Shown here piece by piece: positions 52,957 to 62,190 of a stretch of 64,000 nt of DNA. The number at the start of each line of letters is the position of its first letter. The stretch's first letter is position 1. This DNA is from Gemmobacter lutimaris. GTDB taxonomy: Bacteria > Pseudomonadota > Alphaproteobacteria > Rhodobacterales > Rhodobacteraceae. The DNA lies in assembly GCF_003570715.1 (NCBI RefSeq), contig NZ_QXXQ01000005.1:62001-126000 (forward strand), given 5' to 3'. The position numbers and the translations under genes are program-made. The notes under the pieces were generated by a model. That model was given only the letters and a program-made list of their open reading frames with translations. It did no database searches and was not told the DNA's origin.

Positions 52957-52982
52957 GGGCGGTCTGAAAGGGCCGCCCTTTT
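52957..52982 (+). terminator. Rho-independent terminator after the second L,D-transpeptidase
   Basis: GGGCGGTC (52957-52964), loop TGAAAG, GGCCGCCC (52971-52978), then TTTT. Immediately precedes the ABC-ATPase pseudogene. Confidence 0.85.
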
Positions 52983-52991
52983 GATTGCGGT

Positions 52992-53374
52992 GTTGCGACA
53001 GGGCGCGCGATGAACCGGCAGTCCAGGGTCGTTCTGTTCTAGGGCGGCGGAAGGCACGGTGATGATCTACATCACCCACGGTCAGGTGAAGCGATGACGC
53101 GGGCCATGCCGAACAGGTGGTCAGCCCACTGGAACTGTATGAATGCCCGGCGCCGCAATTCGCGGCCTGCTTCCTCGGAAGCCAGCGGAGGCATTTTGTC
53201 GAGGGCGCAGAGGCGCCGGCGCCTGGTGCGGCAACCTTCGGTATCCGCCCGGAATATGTTATGACCGAACAGTCGGGCACGCCGGTCGCAGGTTCGGGAC
53301 ACGAACGCCATGACAAGGGTGAGACGGTGTTCCTGACCTTTGAATCCGGCGCTTCGGACGAGGTGCTGCGCTAG
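52992..53374 (+). pseudogene. Shattered sugar ABC transporter ATP-binding subunit (UgpC/MalK type)
   Basis: Four conserved pieces of a UgpC/MalK-type ATPase appear in order but in three different frames: VATGRAMNRQSRVVLF (frame of 52992; equivalent to the segment between ABC signature and Walker B) ending in a stop at 53040; GTVMIYITHGQVK (from 53053, the His switch VTHDQ with a Gly for Asp); MTRAM (53094); then EQVVSPLELYECPAPQFAAC and FLGSQRRHFVEG, TFGIRPEYV and GETVFLTFES (frame of 53117) to the stop at 53374. The large deletions of Walker B and part of the TOBE domain and two frameshifts make it non-functional. Confidence 0.85.
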
Positions 53375-54027
53375 CGCTCTTCGGGTGAACGATCAGCCTC
53401 GCCCTGCCGCATCGTCAGGGAATGGCCGTTTGACTGTGCGCTGGCGCTTGTCCGCGGGGTCTTTGTCACACCCGGATTTATGGCGAGGCAGGAGTCAAGT
53501 TGGCGATAGATCCGGGCTGGCCGGGCGCGGGTTGAACAGAGGCCTTATGCCTGGTGGGCGCTGCGCGCTTTCCTGTTGGTTGTCAAATGCGGGGCAGAGC
53601 CGTAGCAGGCACTGGCCACCGAAGCGCGCGTCGCCTCGGGGGGATTGCCCATTTTCCGCGCCGTGACGGTCCGCTTGAATTAGCGGTGCCATGCCATGCC
53701 GCGTAGCGTCCTGCCGATGACCTTGGCCGCATGACCGGCAGGTATGGCGATCCGTAATCCGCACGCCGCATATTGATGCGCTTGCGGGGCGCGGCACACG
53801 TTTCGACATGGCCTTCATCTCGACCGCCTGCTGCTTGGCCAGTCGCCCGGTTCGCCGTTCGCCTGACATGCAGAAAGCAACCACAGTCACGGGCGACCAA
53901 CTGCGCGCGCCGGTCCTGATTGGGTCTTCGGCGAACAGAATTTTGCAGGTGGCGTGGAAAGCGGCTGTTTTGCGCGCTTTCCGCTCTTTACCCGAACAGG
54001 GGGGCCTTGTGGCCCGCCCCTCATGCC
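53375..54027. other. Decayed gene-free stretch
   Basis: About 650 bases with no ORF that carries recognisable homology; short open frames here are broken by frequent stops unlike the rest of the window. Several inverted repeats occur (e.g. GGAAAGCG 53956-53963 / CGCTTTCC 53975-53982; a bulged GC stem at 53999-54020, which may terminate the cupin gene). Together with the pseudogene before it this looks like DNA in the process of erosion after gene loss. I cannot identify the ancestor of this part. Confidence 0.6.
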
Positions 54028-54378
54028 TCAGGGCATAACGATCACATAATCCTTCAGCGTGGTTTCCACGCATTCCCATGTGCCCTCGAACCCCGGACGG
54101 ATCAGCCAGCGGTCACCGGCACGCAGCGTGATGGCCTTGCCCTCTGTATCGGTAAGGATCGAGACGCCCTCGTGGATGTAGACATATTCCCATTCCACAT
54201 AAGAGACTTTCCACTTGCCCGGCGTGGTCTGCCACATGCCGCTGTAGATGCCTTCCTCCTCACGCTCCTCCATGCTCCAGGTCGTGTGGACGGGATCGCC
54301 CGCCAGCAGCCTGTCAGCCTCGGGGCTTTCGGTTTCGGGGGTGATGCCGGTGCGGTCGAATTTGAACAGATGGTTCAT
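54028..54378 (-). CDS. Cupin-domain protein (DUF861/EutQ-like)
   Basis: 116 residues. Small barrel: [59 protein letters not shown] and [20 protein letters not shown] match the DUF861 cupins. Several Glu/His residues line the barrel but no standard metal trio is complete. Function unknown, often sugar or ureidoglycolate-like. AGAGGAC precedes ATG 54378. Divergent from panB. Confidence 0.82.
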   Translation of the reverse strand: MNHLFKFDRTGITPETESPEADRLLAGDPVHTTWSMEEREEEGIYSGMWQTTPGKWKVSYVEWEYVYIHEGVSILTDTEGKAITLRAGDRWLIRPGFEGTWECVETTLKDYVIVMP

Positions 54379-54543
54379 GGCAGTCCTCTGATGGGATTTG
54401 TGGCCCCGCCATTGGCCCCGCGCCATGCGCCTTGGTCAAGCCGGATTTCCGCTGCGACGCGGCGGGCATGTTTCGCTGGCGCGGCACAGGGGCGGCGGCT
54501 ATACAGGGGGTCAACGTTCCTCTTGAGGGAGAGCAAGAGAGAC

Positions 54544-55383
54544 ATGAGCGCATCCAGCCCTCTGCGCCCGGTGTTGCCTGCCGACATCCAGTCCCGCAAG
54601 GGCGGCACGCCCTTGGTGGTGCTGACCGCCTATACGACGCCCATGGCACGAATCGTCGATCGTCATTGTGATGTGGCGTTGGTGGGGGATTCGCTCGGCA
54701 TGGTGCTGCACGGTCTGCCCTCGACCATCGGCGTGACGATGGAGATGATGATCCTTCACGGCCGGGCGGTAGTGCGCGGGCTGACGAAGGCCATGGCGGT
54801 GATCGACATGCCCTTCGGATCGTATGAGGAAAGCCCGCAGCAGGCGTTTCGCAATGCCGCGCGGCTGATCGCGGAAACCGGCGCCCCGGCGGTGAAGCTG
54901 GAGGGCGGGCTGCATATGGCGGAAACCATCGCCTTCCTGACGTCGCGCGGTGTGCCGGTGATGGCGCATATCGGGCTGACACCGCAGGCGGTGAATACGC
55001 TGGGCGGCTACAAGGTGGTGGGCCGCGACGCCGAGGCCGACAAGGTGATGGCCGACGCGGTGGCGGTGCAGGAGGCCGGCGCCTTCTCGGTGGTGCTGGA
55101 AAAGGTGCCCGAGGGGCTGGCGTCGCGCATCACCCAGCGGCTGACCATCCCGACCATTGGTATCGGTGCCGGTGTGCGTTGTGACGGGCAGGTTCTGGTG
55201 GTGGATGACATGCTGGGCATGTTCACCGATTTCCGCCCGAAATTCGTAAAGCGTTTTGCCAATTTCGGTGAAACCGCCGATGAGGCGGTTGCCGCCTATG
55301 CCGCCGAGGTGCGCGACCGGGCCTTTCCGGGTCCGGAGCACGCCTTCGCCGATGTTCTGCCGGCCAAGGGGGCGCAAGGCTGA
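54544..55383 (+). CDS. panB: 3-methyl-2-oxobutanoate hydroxymethyltransferase PanB
   Basis: 279 residues. First step of pantothenate synthesis (ketoisovalerate plus methylene-THF). [40 protein letters not shown] (metal Asp), [24 protein letters not shown] and [20 protein letters not shown], then [20 protein letters not shown] are all present. GAGGGAGAGCAAGAGAG precedes the ATG. The TGA overlaps the panC ATG. Confidence 0.95.
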   Translation: MSASSPLRPVLPADIQSRKGGTPLVVLTAYTTPMARIVDRHCDVALVGDSLGMVLHGLPSTIGVTMEMMILHGRAVVRGLTKAMAVIDMPFGSYEESPQQAFRNAARLIAETGAPAVKLEGGLHMAETIAFLTSRGVPVMAHIGLTPQAVNTLGGYKVVGRDAEADKVMADAVAVQEAGAFSVVLEKVPEGLASRITQRLTIPTIGIGAGVRCDGQVLVVDDMLGMFTDFRPKFVKRFANFGETADEAVAAYAAEVRDRAFPGPEHAFADVLPAKGAQG

Positions 55384-56219
55384 TGCAAATTCTCAGGACT
55401 GTCGCCGAGTTGCGGACACGGGTGCGCGGCTGGAAGGCCGATGGGCGTCAGGTCGGCGTGGTGCCGACCATGGGCGCGCTGCATGAGGGGCATCTGAGCC
55501 TTGTGCGGGCTGCGAAGCGCGGTTGCGACCGGGTGATCGTCACGGTTTTCGTGAATCCGGCCCAATTCAACAACCCCGAGGATCTGGCGAAATACCCGCG
55601 GACCGAGGCTGCCGACGCCGCCCTTCTGGCCGAGGAAGGTGTGGACGTGTTGTTCGCGCCCGGCCCGGACGAGGTGTATCCGGCGGGTTTTGCCTCGCAG
55701 GTCATCGTCAGTGGCGTCAGTGCGCCTTTGGAAGGAGAGCGCCGCCCCGGCCATTTCGAGGGGGTGGCGACTGTTGTCACCAAGCTTTTCGGCATGACGC
55801 AGGCGGACCGCGCCTATTTCGGCCAGAAGGATTGGCAGCAGTTGCAGGTGGTCAAGCGGCTGGTGGCCGATCTGAACATCCCGGTCGAAGTGGTGGGTTG
55901 CGAAACCATCCGCGAGCCTGACGGTCTGGCCATGTCGTCGCGCAATGTGCGGCTTGATCCGCTGAGCCGGGCGCAGGCGCCTGCGCTGCATCGTATCCTT
56001 CAGAAGGCGGCACAGGCCCTGCGGGGTGGGGCCGAAGTCGCGCCTGTGCTGGCGCAGGCCGTGGCCGAGGTGAAGCAGGCCGGGTTTTCCGAGGTGGATT
56101 ATCTGGAACTGCGCACGGCGGCGATGCTGGAGCCTGCCACCTCGGTTGCGCAACCCGCGCGCCTTCTGGCTGCGGCGACGATCGGTGACGTGCGGCTGAT
56201 CGACAATATCCCGGTCTGA
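55383..56219 (+). CDS. panC: Pantothenate synthetase PanC
   Basis: 278 residues. Joins pantoate and beta-alanine with [23 protein letters not shown] (HIGH), [39 protein letters not shown], and the KMSKS-like MSSRNVRL are present. Together with panB it makes pantothenate, the CoA precursor; no panD is in the window. Confidence 0.96.
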   Translation: MQILRTVAELRTRVRGWKADGRQVGVVPTMGALHEGHLSLVRAAKRGCDRVIVTVFVNPAQFNNPEDLAKYPRTEAADAALLAEEGVDVLFAPGPDEVYPAGFASQVIVSGVSAPLEGERRPGHFEGVATVVTKLFGMTQADRAYFGQKDWQQLQVVKRLVADLNIPVEVVGCETIREPDGLAMSSRNVRLDPLSRAQAPALHRILQKAAQALRGGAEVAPVLAQAVAEVKQAGFSEVDYLELRTAAMLEPATSVAQPARLLAAATIGDVRLIDNIPV

Positions 56220-56308
56220 CGGCACTCGGATCTGCGCGCGGCACCCTGCCGCGCTTGACTTCGCCTGCATGCCGGGCAAGTCAGGGGCAACTGGAAAGGA
56301 CGCCCGAG

Positions 56309-57352
56309 ATGACCGAAGCAAAGACCGACAAGCTGATCCTGCGGGCCCTGCGCGGCGAGGTGCTGCCAGTGCCGCCGGTGTGGATGATGCGGCAGGCCGG
56401 GCGCTATCTGCCGGAATATCGTGCAACACGGGCTGAGGCGGGGGATTTCCTGTCGCTGTGCTATAACCCGGAACTCGCTACCGAGGTCACGCTGCAACCC
56501 ATTCGCCGCTACGGCTTTGACGCGGCGATCCTGTTCGCCGACATCCTGCTGATCTGTCAGGCACTGGGCGCCGATCTGTGGTTTGAAACCGGCGAGGGGC
56601 CACGCCTGTCCACCGTTACCACGGGGGCAGAGCTTGCGGCGCTGAAACCCGCATCGGCCATCCATGACCGGCTGGCGCCCGTCTACGAAACCGTGCGGCG
56701 TCTGTCGCGCGACCTGCCGCGCGAAACCACGCTGATCGGCTTTGCCGGTGCACCGTGGACGGTGGCGACCTACATGATTGCCGGGCGTGGCACCAAGGAT
56801 CAGGGACCGGCGCACGCGCTGAAGGCGGCGGATCGCGCGACCTTTCAGGGCCTGATCGACCTGATCACCGAAGCGACCATCGACTATCTGTCGGAACAGG
56901 TGAAGGCCGGGGCCGAAGTGGTGAAGCTGTTCGATAGCTGGGCGGGCAGTCTGAAGGGCGACGATTTCACCGATTTCGCGGTGAAACCCGCCGCCCGCAT
57001 CATTACGGAACTGAAATCCCGCCACCCCGGCTTGCCGATCATCGCCTTCCCGCGCGAGGCGGGGGAGGGCTATATCGGTTTTGCCCGCGCCACCGGCGCC
57101 GATTGCGTGGCGCTGGACAATTCCGTCACCCCGGAATGGGGGGCCGCTCATGTGCAGGTCGATGGCTGTGTGCAGGGCAACCTCGCCCCCGGCCATATGG
57201 TGACCGGCGGCGAGGCGCTGGTGCGCGAAACCCGCCATGTGGTCGAGGCCTTCCGCAACGGCCCGCATATCTTCAACCTCGGCCATGGCATCACCCCCGA
57301 TGCCGACCCCGAGAATGTGCGGCTGATGATCGACACCATTCGCGGGGCCTAA
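56309..57352 (+). CDS. hemE: Uroporphyrinogen decarboxylase HemE
   Basis: 347 residues. Removes four carboxyls from uroporphyrinogen [43 protein letters not shown] (catalytic Asp), [29 protein letters not shown], and [17 protein letters not shown] are diagnostic. AAAGGA lies ~10 bases before ATG 56309. Starts 89 bases after panC; a DMT gene follows after 4 bases. Confidence 0.96.
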   Translation: MTEAKTDKLILRALRGEVLPVPPVWMMRQAGRYLPEYRATRAEAGDFLSLCYNPELATEVTLQPIRRYGFDAAILFADILLICQALGADLWFETGEGPRLSTVTTGAELAALKPASAIHDRLAPVYETVRRLSRDLPRETTLIGFAGAPWTVATYMIAGRGTKDQGPAHALKAADRATFQGLIDLITEATIDYLSEQVKAGAEVVKLFDSWAGSLKGDDFTDFAVKPAARIITELKSRHPGLPIIAFPREAGEGYIGFARATGADCVALDNSVTPEWGAAHVQVDGCVQGNLAPGHMVTGGEALVRETRHVVEAFRNGPHIFNLGHGITPDADPENVRLMIDTIRGA

Positions 57353-57356
57353 GGCG

Positions 57357-58259
57357 ATGGCGCTGCCGCTCTGGGCCTGGGCCGGGTTGGCGGCGGCGCT
57401 GGCGCAGACCGGGCGCAATGCGGCGCAATCGGGGCTGACTGCGCGTCTGGGCACTCTGGGCGCCACCAATGTCCGCTTCCTGTTCGGCCTGCCCTTCGCG
57501 GCGCTGTTTTTGTGGCTCGCGCTCCTGTGGACGGGCGAGCCGCTGCCCATGCTGACCCTGCGCGCCATCGGCTTTACGGCGATGGGATCGCTGGCACAGA
57601 TCGCGGCAACCGCACTGATGTTGCAGGTGATGCGCACCCAGGGGTTCGGCATCACAACCGCCTGGCTGAAGGTGGAGCCCGTTCTGGTGGCGCTGGTCGG
57701 CTGGGTCGTGCTGGGCGACCCGCTGACCCTGCCTATGCTGGGCGCCATCGGCGTCGCCGTGGCGGGGGTGCTCGTTCTGACGCTGAAACCGGGCACGGGC
57801 CGTGCCATGCTGACGGGCCTTGGACCGGCTGGCATGGGGCTGCTGGCGGGTCTTGCCTTCGGATTGGCCGCCATCGGCTTTCGCGGCGGCATCACTGCGC
57901 TGCCCGAGGGTGGCTTTCTGATCCGCTCGCTGACCGCGCTGCTGCTGTCGCTGGCGATTCAGACCGGGGTTCTGGGCCTGTGGCTGGCGCTGCGCGACCC
58001 TCCGGCGCTGGTGGGCAGCCTGCGCCAATGGCGGCCCTCGCTGGCTGCGGGGTTTCTGGGCGCGCTGGCCTCGGCTTTCTGGTTCATCGCCTTCTCGCTG
58101 ACCTCGGCCGCCAATGTGCGGACGCTGGCGCTGGCCGAGGTGGTCTTTGCGCTGGCCGTGTCACGCTTCGCCTTCCGTCAGCACGTTACCCTGCGTCAGT
58201 TGATGGGCATTGGCATCCTGCTGCTTGGTGTGGCGTTGCTGATGCGTGTGGTGCCCTGA
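57357..58259 (+). CDS. EamA/DMT-family transporter
   Basis: 300 residues, ten helices in two EamA halves: AAALAQTGRNAAQSGLTARL, FLFGLPFAALFLWLALLW, FGITTAWLKVEPVLVALVGW, then the second half with FWFIAFSLTSAANVRTLALA and VVFALAVSRFAFRQHVTLRQ. Likely small-molecule exporter, substrate unknown. ATG 57357 is 4 bases after hemE, so it may be cotranscribed; a heme-precursor exporter role would be guesswork. Confidence 0.85.
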   Translation: MALPLWAWAGLAAALAQTGRNAAQSGLTARLGTLGATNVRFLFGLPFAALFLWLALLWTGEPLPMLTLRAIGFTAMGSLAQIAATALMLQVMRTQGFGITTAWLKVEPVLVALVGWVVLGDPLTLPMLGAIGVAVAGVLVLTLKPGTGRAMLTGLGPAGMGLLAGLAFGLAAIGFRGGITALPEGGFLIRSLTALLLSLAIQTGVLGLWLALRDPPALVGSLRQWRPSLAAGFLGALASAFWFIAFSLTSAANVRTLALAEVVFALAVSRFAFRQHVTLRQLMGIGILLLGVALLMRVVP

Positions 58260-58359
58260 AACACGATCACAATTCAGGTCAGCCTTGTTGACTTGTTTCG
58301 CGCCCCGGCGCAACCTCCGCCCCGATTTGCGTCTGGCGAGTCGCATCAGGGAGGATGCT

Positions 58360-59565
58360 ATGCAGTGGCAAGATGTGCTGGCGACCCGCAGCACAAGAAT
58401 GAAGGCGTCGGAAATCCGGGAACTGCTGAAGTTGCTGGACCAGCCCGACATCATTTCCTTCGCCGGCGGGATTCCCGATCCGGCCCTGTTCCCGGCCGAT
58501 GCCTTCGCCCGCGCCTTTGCCGATGTCATGGCGGACAGTCAGGCCTCGGCGGCGCTGCAATACTCGGTTTCGGAAGGCTACAAGCCGCTGCGCGACTGGA
58601 TCGCGGCCGAGATGGGCAAGATCGGTGTGCCCTGCACGGCCGAGAACATCCTTATCACCTCGGGCTCGCAACAGGCGCTGGATTATCTGGGCAAGCTGAT
58701 GCTGTCACCCGGCGATACCGCTATGGTGACCTGGCCCACCTATCTGGGGGCGCTGGGGGCATTCAACGCCTATGAGCCGCGCTACATCCGCCTTGATCCC
58801 GGCTCGAATGCCGACCCCGAGACGCTGAAGGCTGAGGCAAAGGCTGCGGGCGGGGCGCTGAAATTTGCCTATCTTTCCGCCGATTTCTGCAACCCTACGG
58901 GCGAGACGTTGACCCGGGCCGCGCGCGAGGCACTGCTGGATCAGGCGGCGGCGCTGGGCGTCGCGGTGATCGAGGACGGCGCCTATCAGTTCCTGCGCTA
59001 TGACGGCGAACCGATCCCGCCGATCCTTGCACTGGATATCGAGCGCTCCGGCGGGATCGAGAACACCCGCACGCTCTACTGCGGTTCCTTCTCCAAGACG
59101 CTGGCGCCGGGGCTGCGCGTGGGCTGGGTCTGTGGCGCGCGCGAGGTGATCTCGCGGCTGGTGCTGATGAAGCAGGCGGCCGACCTGCATTCGGCAACGA
59201 TGAGCCAGATCGTCACCGACCGCGTGGCGCGCGAGCTGTTCGACGCCCATGTGGCGAAGCTGCGCGCCACCTATGGCGCGCGCCGCGACCGGATGCTGGC
59301 AGCGCTGGATCGCGAGATGCCGGAAGGTGTGCGCTTCACCCGGCCCGAAGGCGGCATGTTCATCTGGCTGACGCTGCCTGAAGGCATGGACGGCGCCGAC
59401 CTTCTGGCCCGCGCCATTGCGGAAGAGCGGGTGGCTTTCGTGCCAGGTGGCGCCTTTCATGCAGACGGATCAAACCGCAATACGCTGCGGCTGTCGTTTT
59501 CTTGCGCGACGGAAGAGAAAATCGACGAGGGCATCGCCCGCCTCGGCCGTCTCTTGCGCAGCTGA
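58360..59565 (+). CDS. PLP-dependent aminotransferase, fold I (2-aminoadipate/AspC-like)
   Basis: 401 residues. FAGGIPDPALFPADAFARAF, LQYSVSEGYKPLRDWIAAEM, ITSGSQQALDYLGKLMLSPG, SADFCNPTGETLTRAAR and the PLP-lysine motif CGSFSKTLAPGLRVGWV (Lys in SFSKTL), then GVRFTRPEGGMFIWLTLP. Pattern fits class I/II aminotransferases of the LysN/2-aminoadipate or AlaA/valine-pyruvate subgroup. Amino donor not determinable. GAGG just before ATG 58360; a GC-rich terminator pair follows. Confidence 0.88.
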   Translation: MQWQDVLATRSTRMKASEIRELLKLLDQPDIISFAGGIPDPALFPADAFARAFADVMADSQASAALQYSVSEGYKPLRDWIAAEMGKIGVPCTAENILITSGSQQALDYLGKLMLSPGDTAMVTWPTYLGALGAFNAYEPRYIRLDPGSNADPETLKAEAKAAGGALKFAYLSADFCNPTGETLTRAAREALLDQAAALGVAVIEDGAYQFLRYDGEPIPPILALDIERSGGIENTRTLYCGSFSKTLAPGLRVGWVCGAREVISRLVLMKQAADLHSATMSQIVTDRVARELFDAHVAKLRATYGARRDRMLAALDREMPEGVRFTRPEGGMFIWLTLPEGMDGADLLARAIAEERVAFVPGGAFHADGSNRNTLRLSFSCATEEKIDEGIARLGRLLRS

Positions 59566-59573
59566 CGGGGCGC

Positions 59574-59655
59574 GGGGGGCTGTCTGCCCCCCACGGCTTT
59601 CGGCCTCCTCGGGGGTGAATTGCCGTAGGCAAGAGGGGGCGGAAAGCCCCCTTTT
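59574..59655 (+). terminator. Two hairpins ending the aminotransferase transcript
   Basis: GGGGGGC-TGTCT-GCCCCCC (59574-59592), and GGGGGC (59635-59640)-GGAAA-GCCCCC (59646-59651) followed by TTTT (59652-59655). The second is a textbook terminator; the first resembles the GC hairpin of the repeat at 8487. The DUF gene stop on the minus strand lies 4 bases beyond. Confidence 0.8.
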
Positions 59656-59658
59656 CGG

Positions 59659-59997
59659 TCACACCCCGGGAAGCCCCATGCCACGCAGCCGGGTCAGCGC
59701 CGGTTCGGTGTCTTCGCAGTTTTTCAGCCGGATCGCCACGCTGCTGGCGTAGCCGAAGCGCCCGGCGCATGTCGGGCGCAGGATCAGTGTCAGGCCATCG
59801 GGGCCGAGGCTGGCGGATTCGATGGCGTCTTCGGCGCCAAAATCCTCGTCATTGACCTCGAACCAGAGCGCGCCGCCAGCCTTGGGCTGGCGGAACAGCG
59901 CATAGCTTTCGTCGCGCGCATCGACGAAGCCGACGAAGATCTGTCCGTCCTCTTCGGCCACCGTCGCATAGGCGGCTTTCACCACGATTCCGGTCAT
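59659..59997 (-). CDS. Small conserved protein downstream of hemF
   Basis: 112 residues. MTGIVVKAAYATVAEEDGQI, GFVDARDESYALFRQPKAGG, LWFEVNDEDFGAEDAIESAS and a C-terminal Cys/Arg segment. No motif tells its function; it looks like a small alpha/beta or beta-sheet protein. Starts 2 bases after the hemF stop (alternative M at 60009 overlaps it), so it is coupled to hemF. I recall it as a co-conserved hypothetical in Rhodobacteraceae. Confidence 0.65.
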   Translation of the reverse strand: MTGIVVKAAYATVAEEDGQIFVGFVDARDESYALFRQPKAGGALWFEVNDEDFGAEDAIESASLGPDGLTLILRPTCAGRFGYASSVAIRLKNCEDTEPALTRLRGMGLPGV

Positions 59998-59999
59998 GT

Positions 60000-60860
60000 T
60001 CAATACCACTTGGCGACGGGGGGCAGGCTCATCAGCACGGCATCGGCGTTATGGCCGGTCTCCAGCCCGAATTTGGTGCCGCGATCATAGACGAGGTTGT
60101 ATTCGGCATAGAGGCCGCGATGGCGGAGCTGGGTTTCTCGGTCCTCCTCGGTTGCGGGAGTGCCGAGGCGGCGTTCGGTCACCGGCAGGAAGGCGGGCAG
60201 GAAGGCGCTGCCGACGGCGCGGGTGAAGGCGAAATCAGCCTCCCAGTCGCCGGTGTTCAGATCGTCATAGAAAATGCCGCCGACGCCGCGCGCCCGGCCC
60301 CGGTGGGGGATGAAGAAATACTCGTCGGCCCAGGCCCTGAAGCGCGGGTAATAGCCCGCGTCATGCGCGTCGCAGGCGGCTTGCAGGGCGACGTGAAAGT
60401 GCGCGGTATCTTCGGCATATTCGATGCAGGGGTTCAGATCGGCACCACCGCCAAACCACCAGGCATGGGGCGTCCAGAACATGCGGGTGTTCATGTGGAC
60501 GGCGGGTGTATGCGGGTTCTGCATATGGGCCACGAGGCTGATGCCGCTGGCCCAGAAGCGCGGATCTTCCGCCATGCCGGGCACACCGCGTGCCGCCATC
60601 GCCTTTTGCGCGCGCTCGCCAAGGCTTCCATGGACGGTGGAGATATTGACGCCGACCTTTTCAAAGACCGTGCCGCCGCGCATCACGCTCATCAACCCGC
60701 CGCCGCCGCTGTCGCGGGTGGTGGGGGTGACCTCGAACCGGCCGGCCGCAGCGCCGCCGAAACGGGTTTCCAGCGCCTCGAAGGCGGTCACGATCTCATC
60801 GCGCAGGCTGCGGAACCAGTCTGCCGCGCGGGTCTTGCGGGTTTCGAAATCCTCGGTCAT
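60000..60860 (-). CDS. hemF: Oxygen-dependent coproporphyrinogen III oxidase HemF
   Basis: 286 residues. Aerobic oxidative decarboxylation of coproporphyrinogen. RDSGGGGLMSVMRGGTVFEK, HMNTRMFWTPHAWWFGGGAD, IPHRGRARGVGGIFYDDLNT, and YAEYNLVYDRGTKFGLETGH are family blocks. ATG 60860; first of the hemF-DUF pair. Together with hemE it belongs to the heme pathway though in a different operon. Confidence 0.96.
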   Translation of the reverse strand: MTEDFETRKTRAADWFRSLRDEIVTAFEALETRFGGAAAGRFEVTPTTRDSGGGGLMSVMRGGTVFEKVGVNISTVHGSLGERAQKAMAARGVPGMAEDPRFWASGISLVAHMQNPHTPAVHMNTRMFWTPHAWWFGGGADLNPCIEYAEDTAHFHVALQAACDAHDAGYYPRFRAWADEYFFIPHRGRARGVGGIFYDDLNTGDWEADFAFTRAVGSAFLPAFLPVTERRLGTPATEEDRETQLRHRGLYAEYNLVYDRGTKFGLETGHNADAVLMSLPPVAKWY

Positions 60861-60974
60861 CGGCTGTTCTCCGCTGCAATCAGCCCTTCCTAACAACTTC
60901 GGCAGGGGCGTGCCAGAAACGGATTTCCCGTGGTGGCGGGGGCTGATAGGCTGGTGAAAAGAGTGGAGGGCGTG

Positions 60975-61364
60975 ATGAAACGTCTGTTGATCCTGCTGCC
61001 GGTCCTGGCAGCCTGCGGCACACCGCAAGAGCAATGTATCCGTCAGGTGACCCGCGATCAGCGTGTGGTGGAAAAGCTGATTGTCGAGACGCAAGAGAAC
61101 CTGCGTCGCGGCTATGCCATTGAAACCTATGAAACCACGGTTACACGCTGGCGGCCATGCGGACCGCGCGGGGTTGACAAGAAGGGCAAGCCCGTCCCGC
61201 CGCAGATGTGTCTGGACGATATAGACGTGACGCGCACGCGGCCAAAGGCCATTGATCTGGATGCGGAGGCCGTGAAGCTGCGGCAGCTTCGGCTGAAGCG
61301 GGATGCGCTGATCAGGCAAAGCAGCACTTCGGTCGCCGCCTGCAAGGCCCAGTATCCCGAATAA
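60975..61364 (+). CDS. Putative lipoprotein, conserved hypothetical
   Basis: 129 residues. Signal MKRLLILLPVLAACGTP with lipobox LAAC. Mature part has Cys in EQCIRQVTRDQRVVEKLIVE, RPCGPRGVDKKGKP, PQMCLDDIDVTRTRP and VAACKAQYPE: four Cys besides the lipid Cys, possibly two disulphides. A helix with charged residues at the end. GTGGAGGG precedes ATG 60975. Its stop is 3 bases before the convergent SDR stop. Confidence 0.7.
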   Translation: MKRLLILLPVLAACGTPQEQCIRQVTRDQRVVEKLIVETQENLRRGYAIETYETTVTRWRPCGPRGVDKKGKPVPPQMCLDDIDVTRTRPKAIDLDAEAVKLRQLRLKRDALIRQSSTSVAACKAQYPE

Positions 61365-61367
61365 GGA

Positions 61368-62171
61368 TCAGTGGGCAGGTGCCGCCACCGCATCGATCAG
61401 GCTGCGCCCGCCATCCACTGTCAGCACCTGCCCGGTCATGAAGCCGGAGGCATCGGAAGCAAGGTATTGCACGGTTTCCGCCAGTTCGCTGGCAGCGGCG
61501 ATGCGGCCCAGTGGCGTGCCTCTGGCGATCGCCTCACGGTAATCCGGGGTTTCCTTCAGGGCGGCCTGAAGGCTTGCACTCATGACCGAGCCGAAGGCCA
61601 CGGCATTTACCCGGATGCCCTTTGGGGCGAGGGCCACGGCCATGGAGCGGGTCATCTGGTCCAGTGCGGCACAGGCGACGGAATAGCCCAGCAACTCGGG
61701 CCGTGTGTGATGCGCGGCGATGGAGGAGATATTGATGATTGATCCGGCCGGACCGCCGCCGTTGCGCTCGGCCTGAAGGATCATCCGCTTGGCAGTCAGC
61801 TGCGTCAGGCGCAGGCTGGGAAAGAGGTTCTGTTCCAGCATCGGTTCCACCGCGTCATCGTCGATGCAAAGCGGGTCCGACAGGCTGATCTGGCGGCTTG
61901 CATTCACGAGGATGTCCACCCGCTCGAAGGCGTCCATCGTGGCTGACAGCAGGTTGGTAATGGCCAGCTTCTGCCGCAGGTCGCCCGCGAACATGCGCAC
62001 CGGGCCTTCGCCGCGCGCCTCGTCGCCGATTTCGGCATCAAGCCGGGCTTCGTCCATGTCGGCGAACATGACATTGGCACCCTTGTCAACGAAATGGCGC
62101 GCGATGGCGCGGCCGATGCCATTGGCGGCGCCGGTGACGATGGCGGTTTTTCCCTGAATGGAAAGCGACAT
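61368..62171 (-). CDS. SDR-family protein with altered active site
   Basis: 267 residues. Cofactor motif TGAANGIGRAIARHFVDKG (classic TGxxxGxG) and ADMDEARLD are normal, and the Ser block IINISSIAAHHTRPELLG is present. The catalytic YxxxK is YSVAC here (Tyr then Cys in place of Lys), and NNAG reads VNASR. The rest of the fold (RVNAVAFGSVMSASLQAAL, GQVLTVDGGRSLID) is intact, so it may bind NAD(P) without standard catalysis. GGAGG just before ATG 62171. Downstream of the RsmC-like gene by 19 bases, probably cotranscribed. Confidence 0.85.
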   Translation of the reverse strand: MSLSIQGKTAIVTGAANGIGRAIARHFVDKGANVMFADMDEARLDAEIGDEARGEGPVRMFAGDLRQKLAITNLLSATMDAFERVDILVNASRQISLSDPLCIDDDAVEPMLEQNLFPSLRLTQLTAKRMILQAERNGGGPAGSIINISSIAAHHTRPELLGYSVACAALDQMTRSMAVALAPKGIRVNAVAFGSVMSASLQAALKETPDYREAIARGTPLGRIAAASELAETVQYLASDASGFMTGQVLTVDGGRSLIDAVAAPAH

Positions 62172-62190
62172 GAGGAGGAGCCCTTTCTGC

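Noticed and set aside
53800-53880. A RFDMAFIST stretch resembling the DeoR regulator C-terminus.
   Set aside because: Too short and without the following conserved residues; not enough to claim a regulator remnant.
56309-57352. hemE as a marker of a Caulobacter-type chromosomal origin.
   Set aside because: The expected partner gene and clusters of DnaA or CtrA boxes are not visible around hemE.
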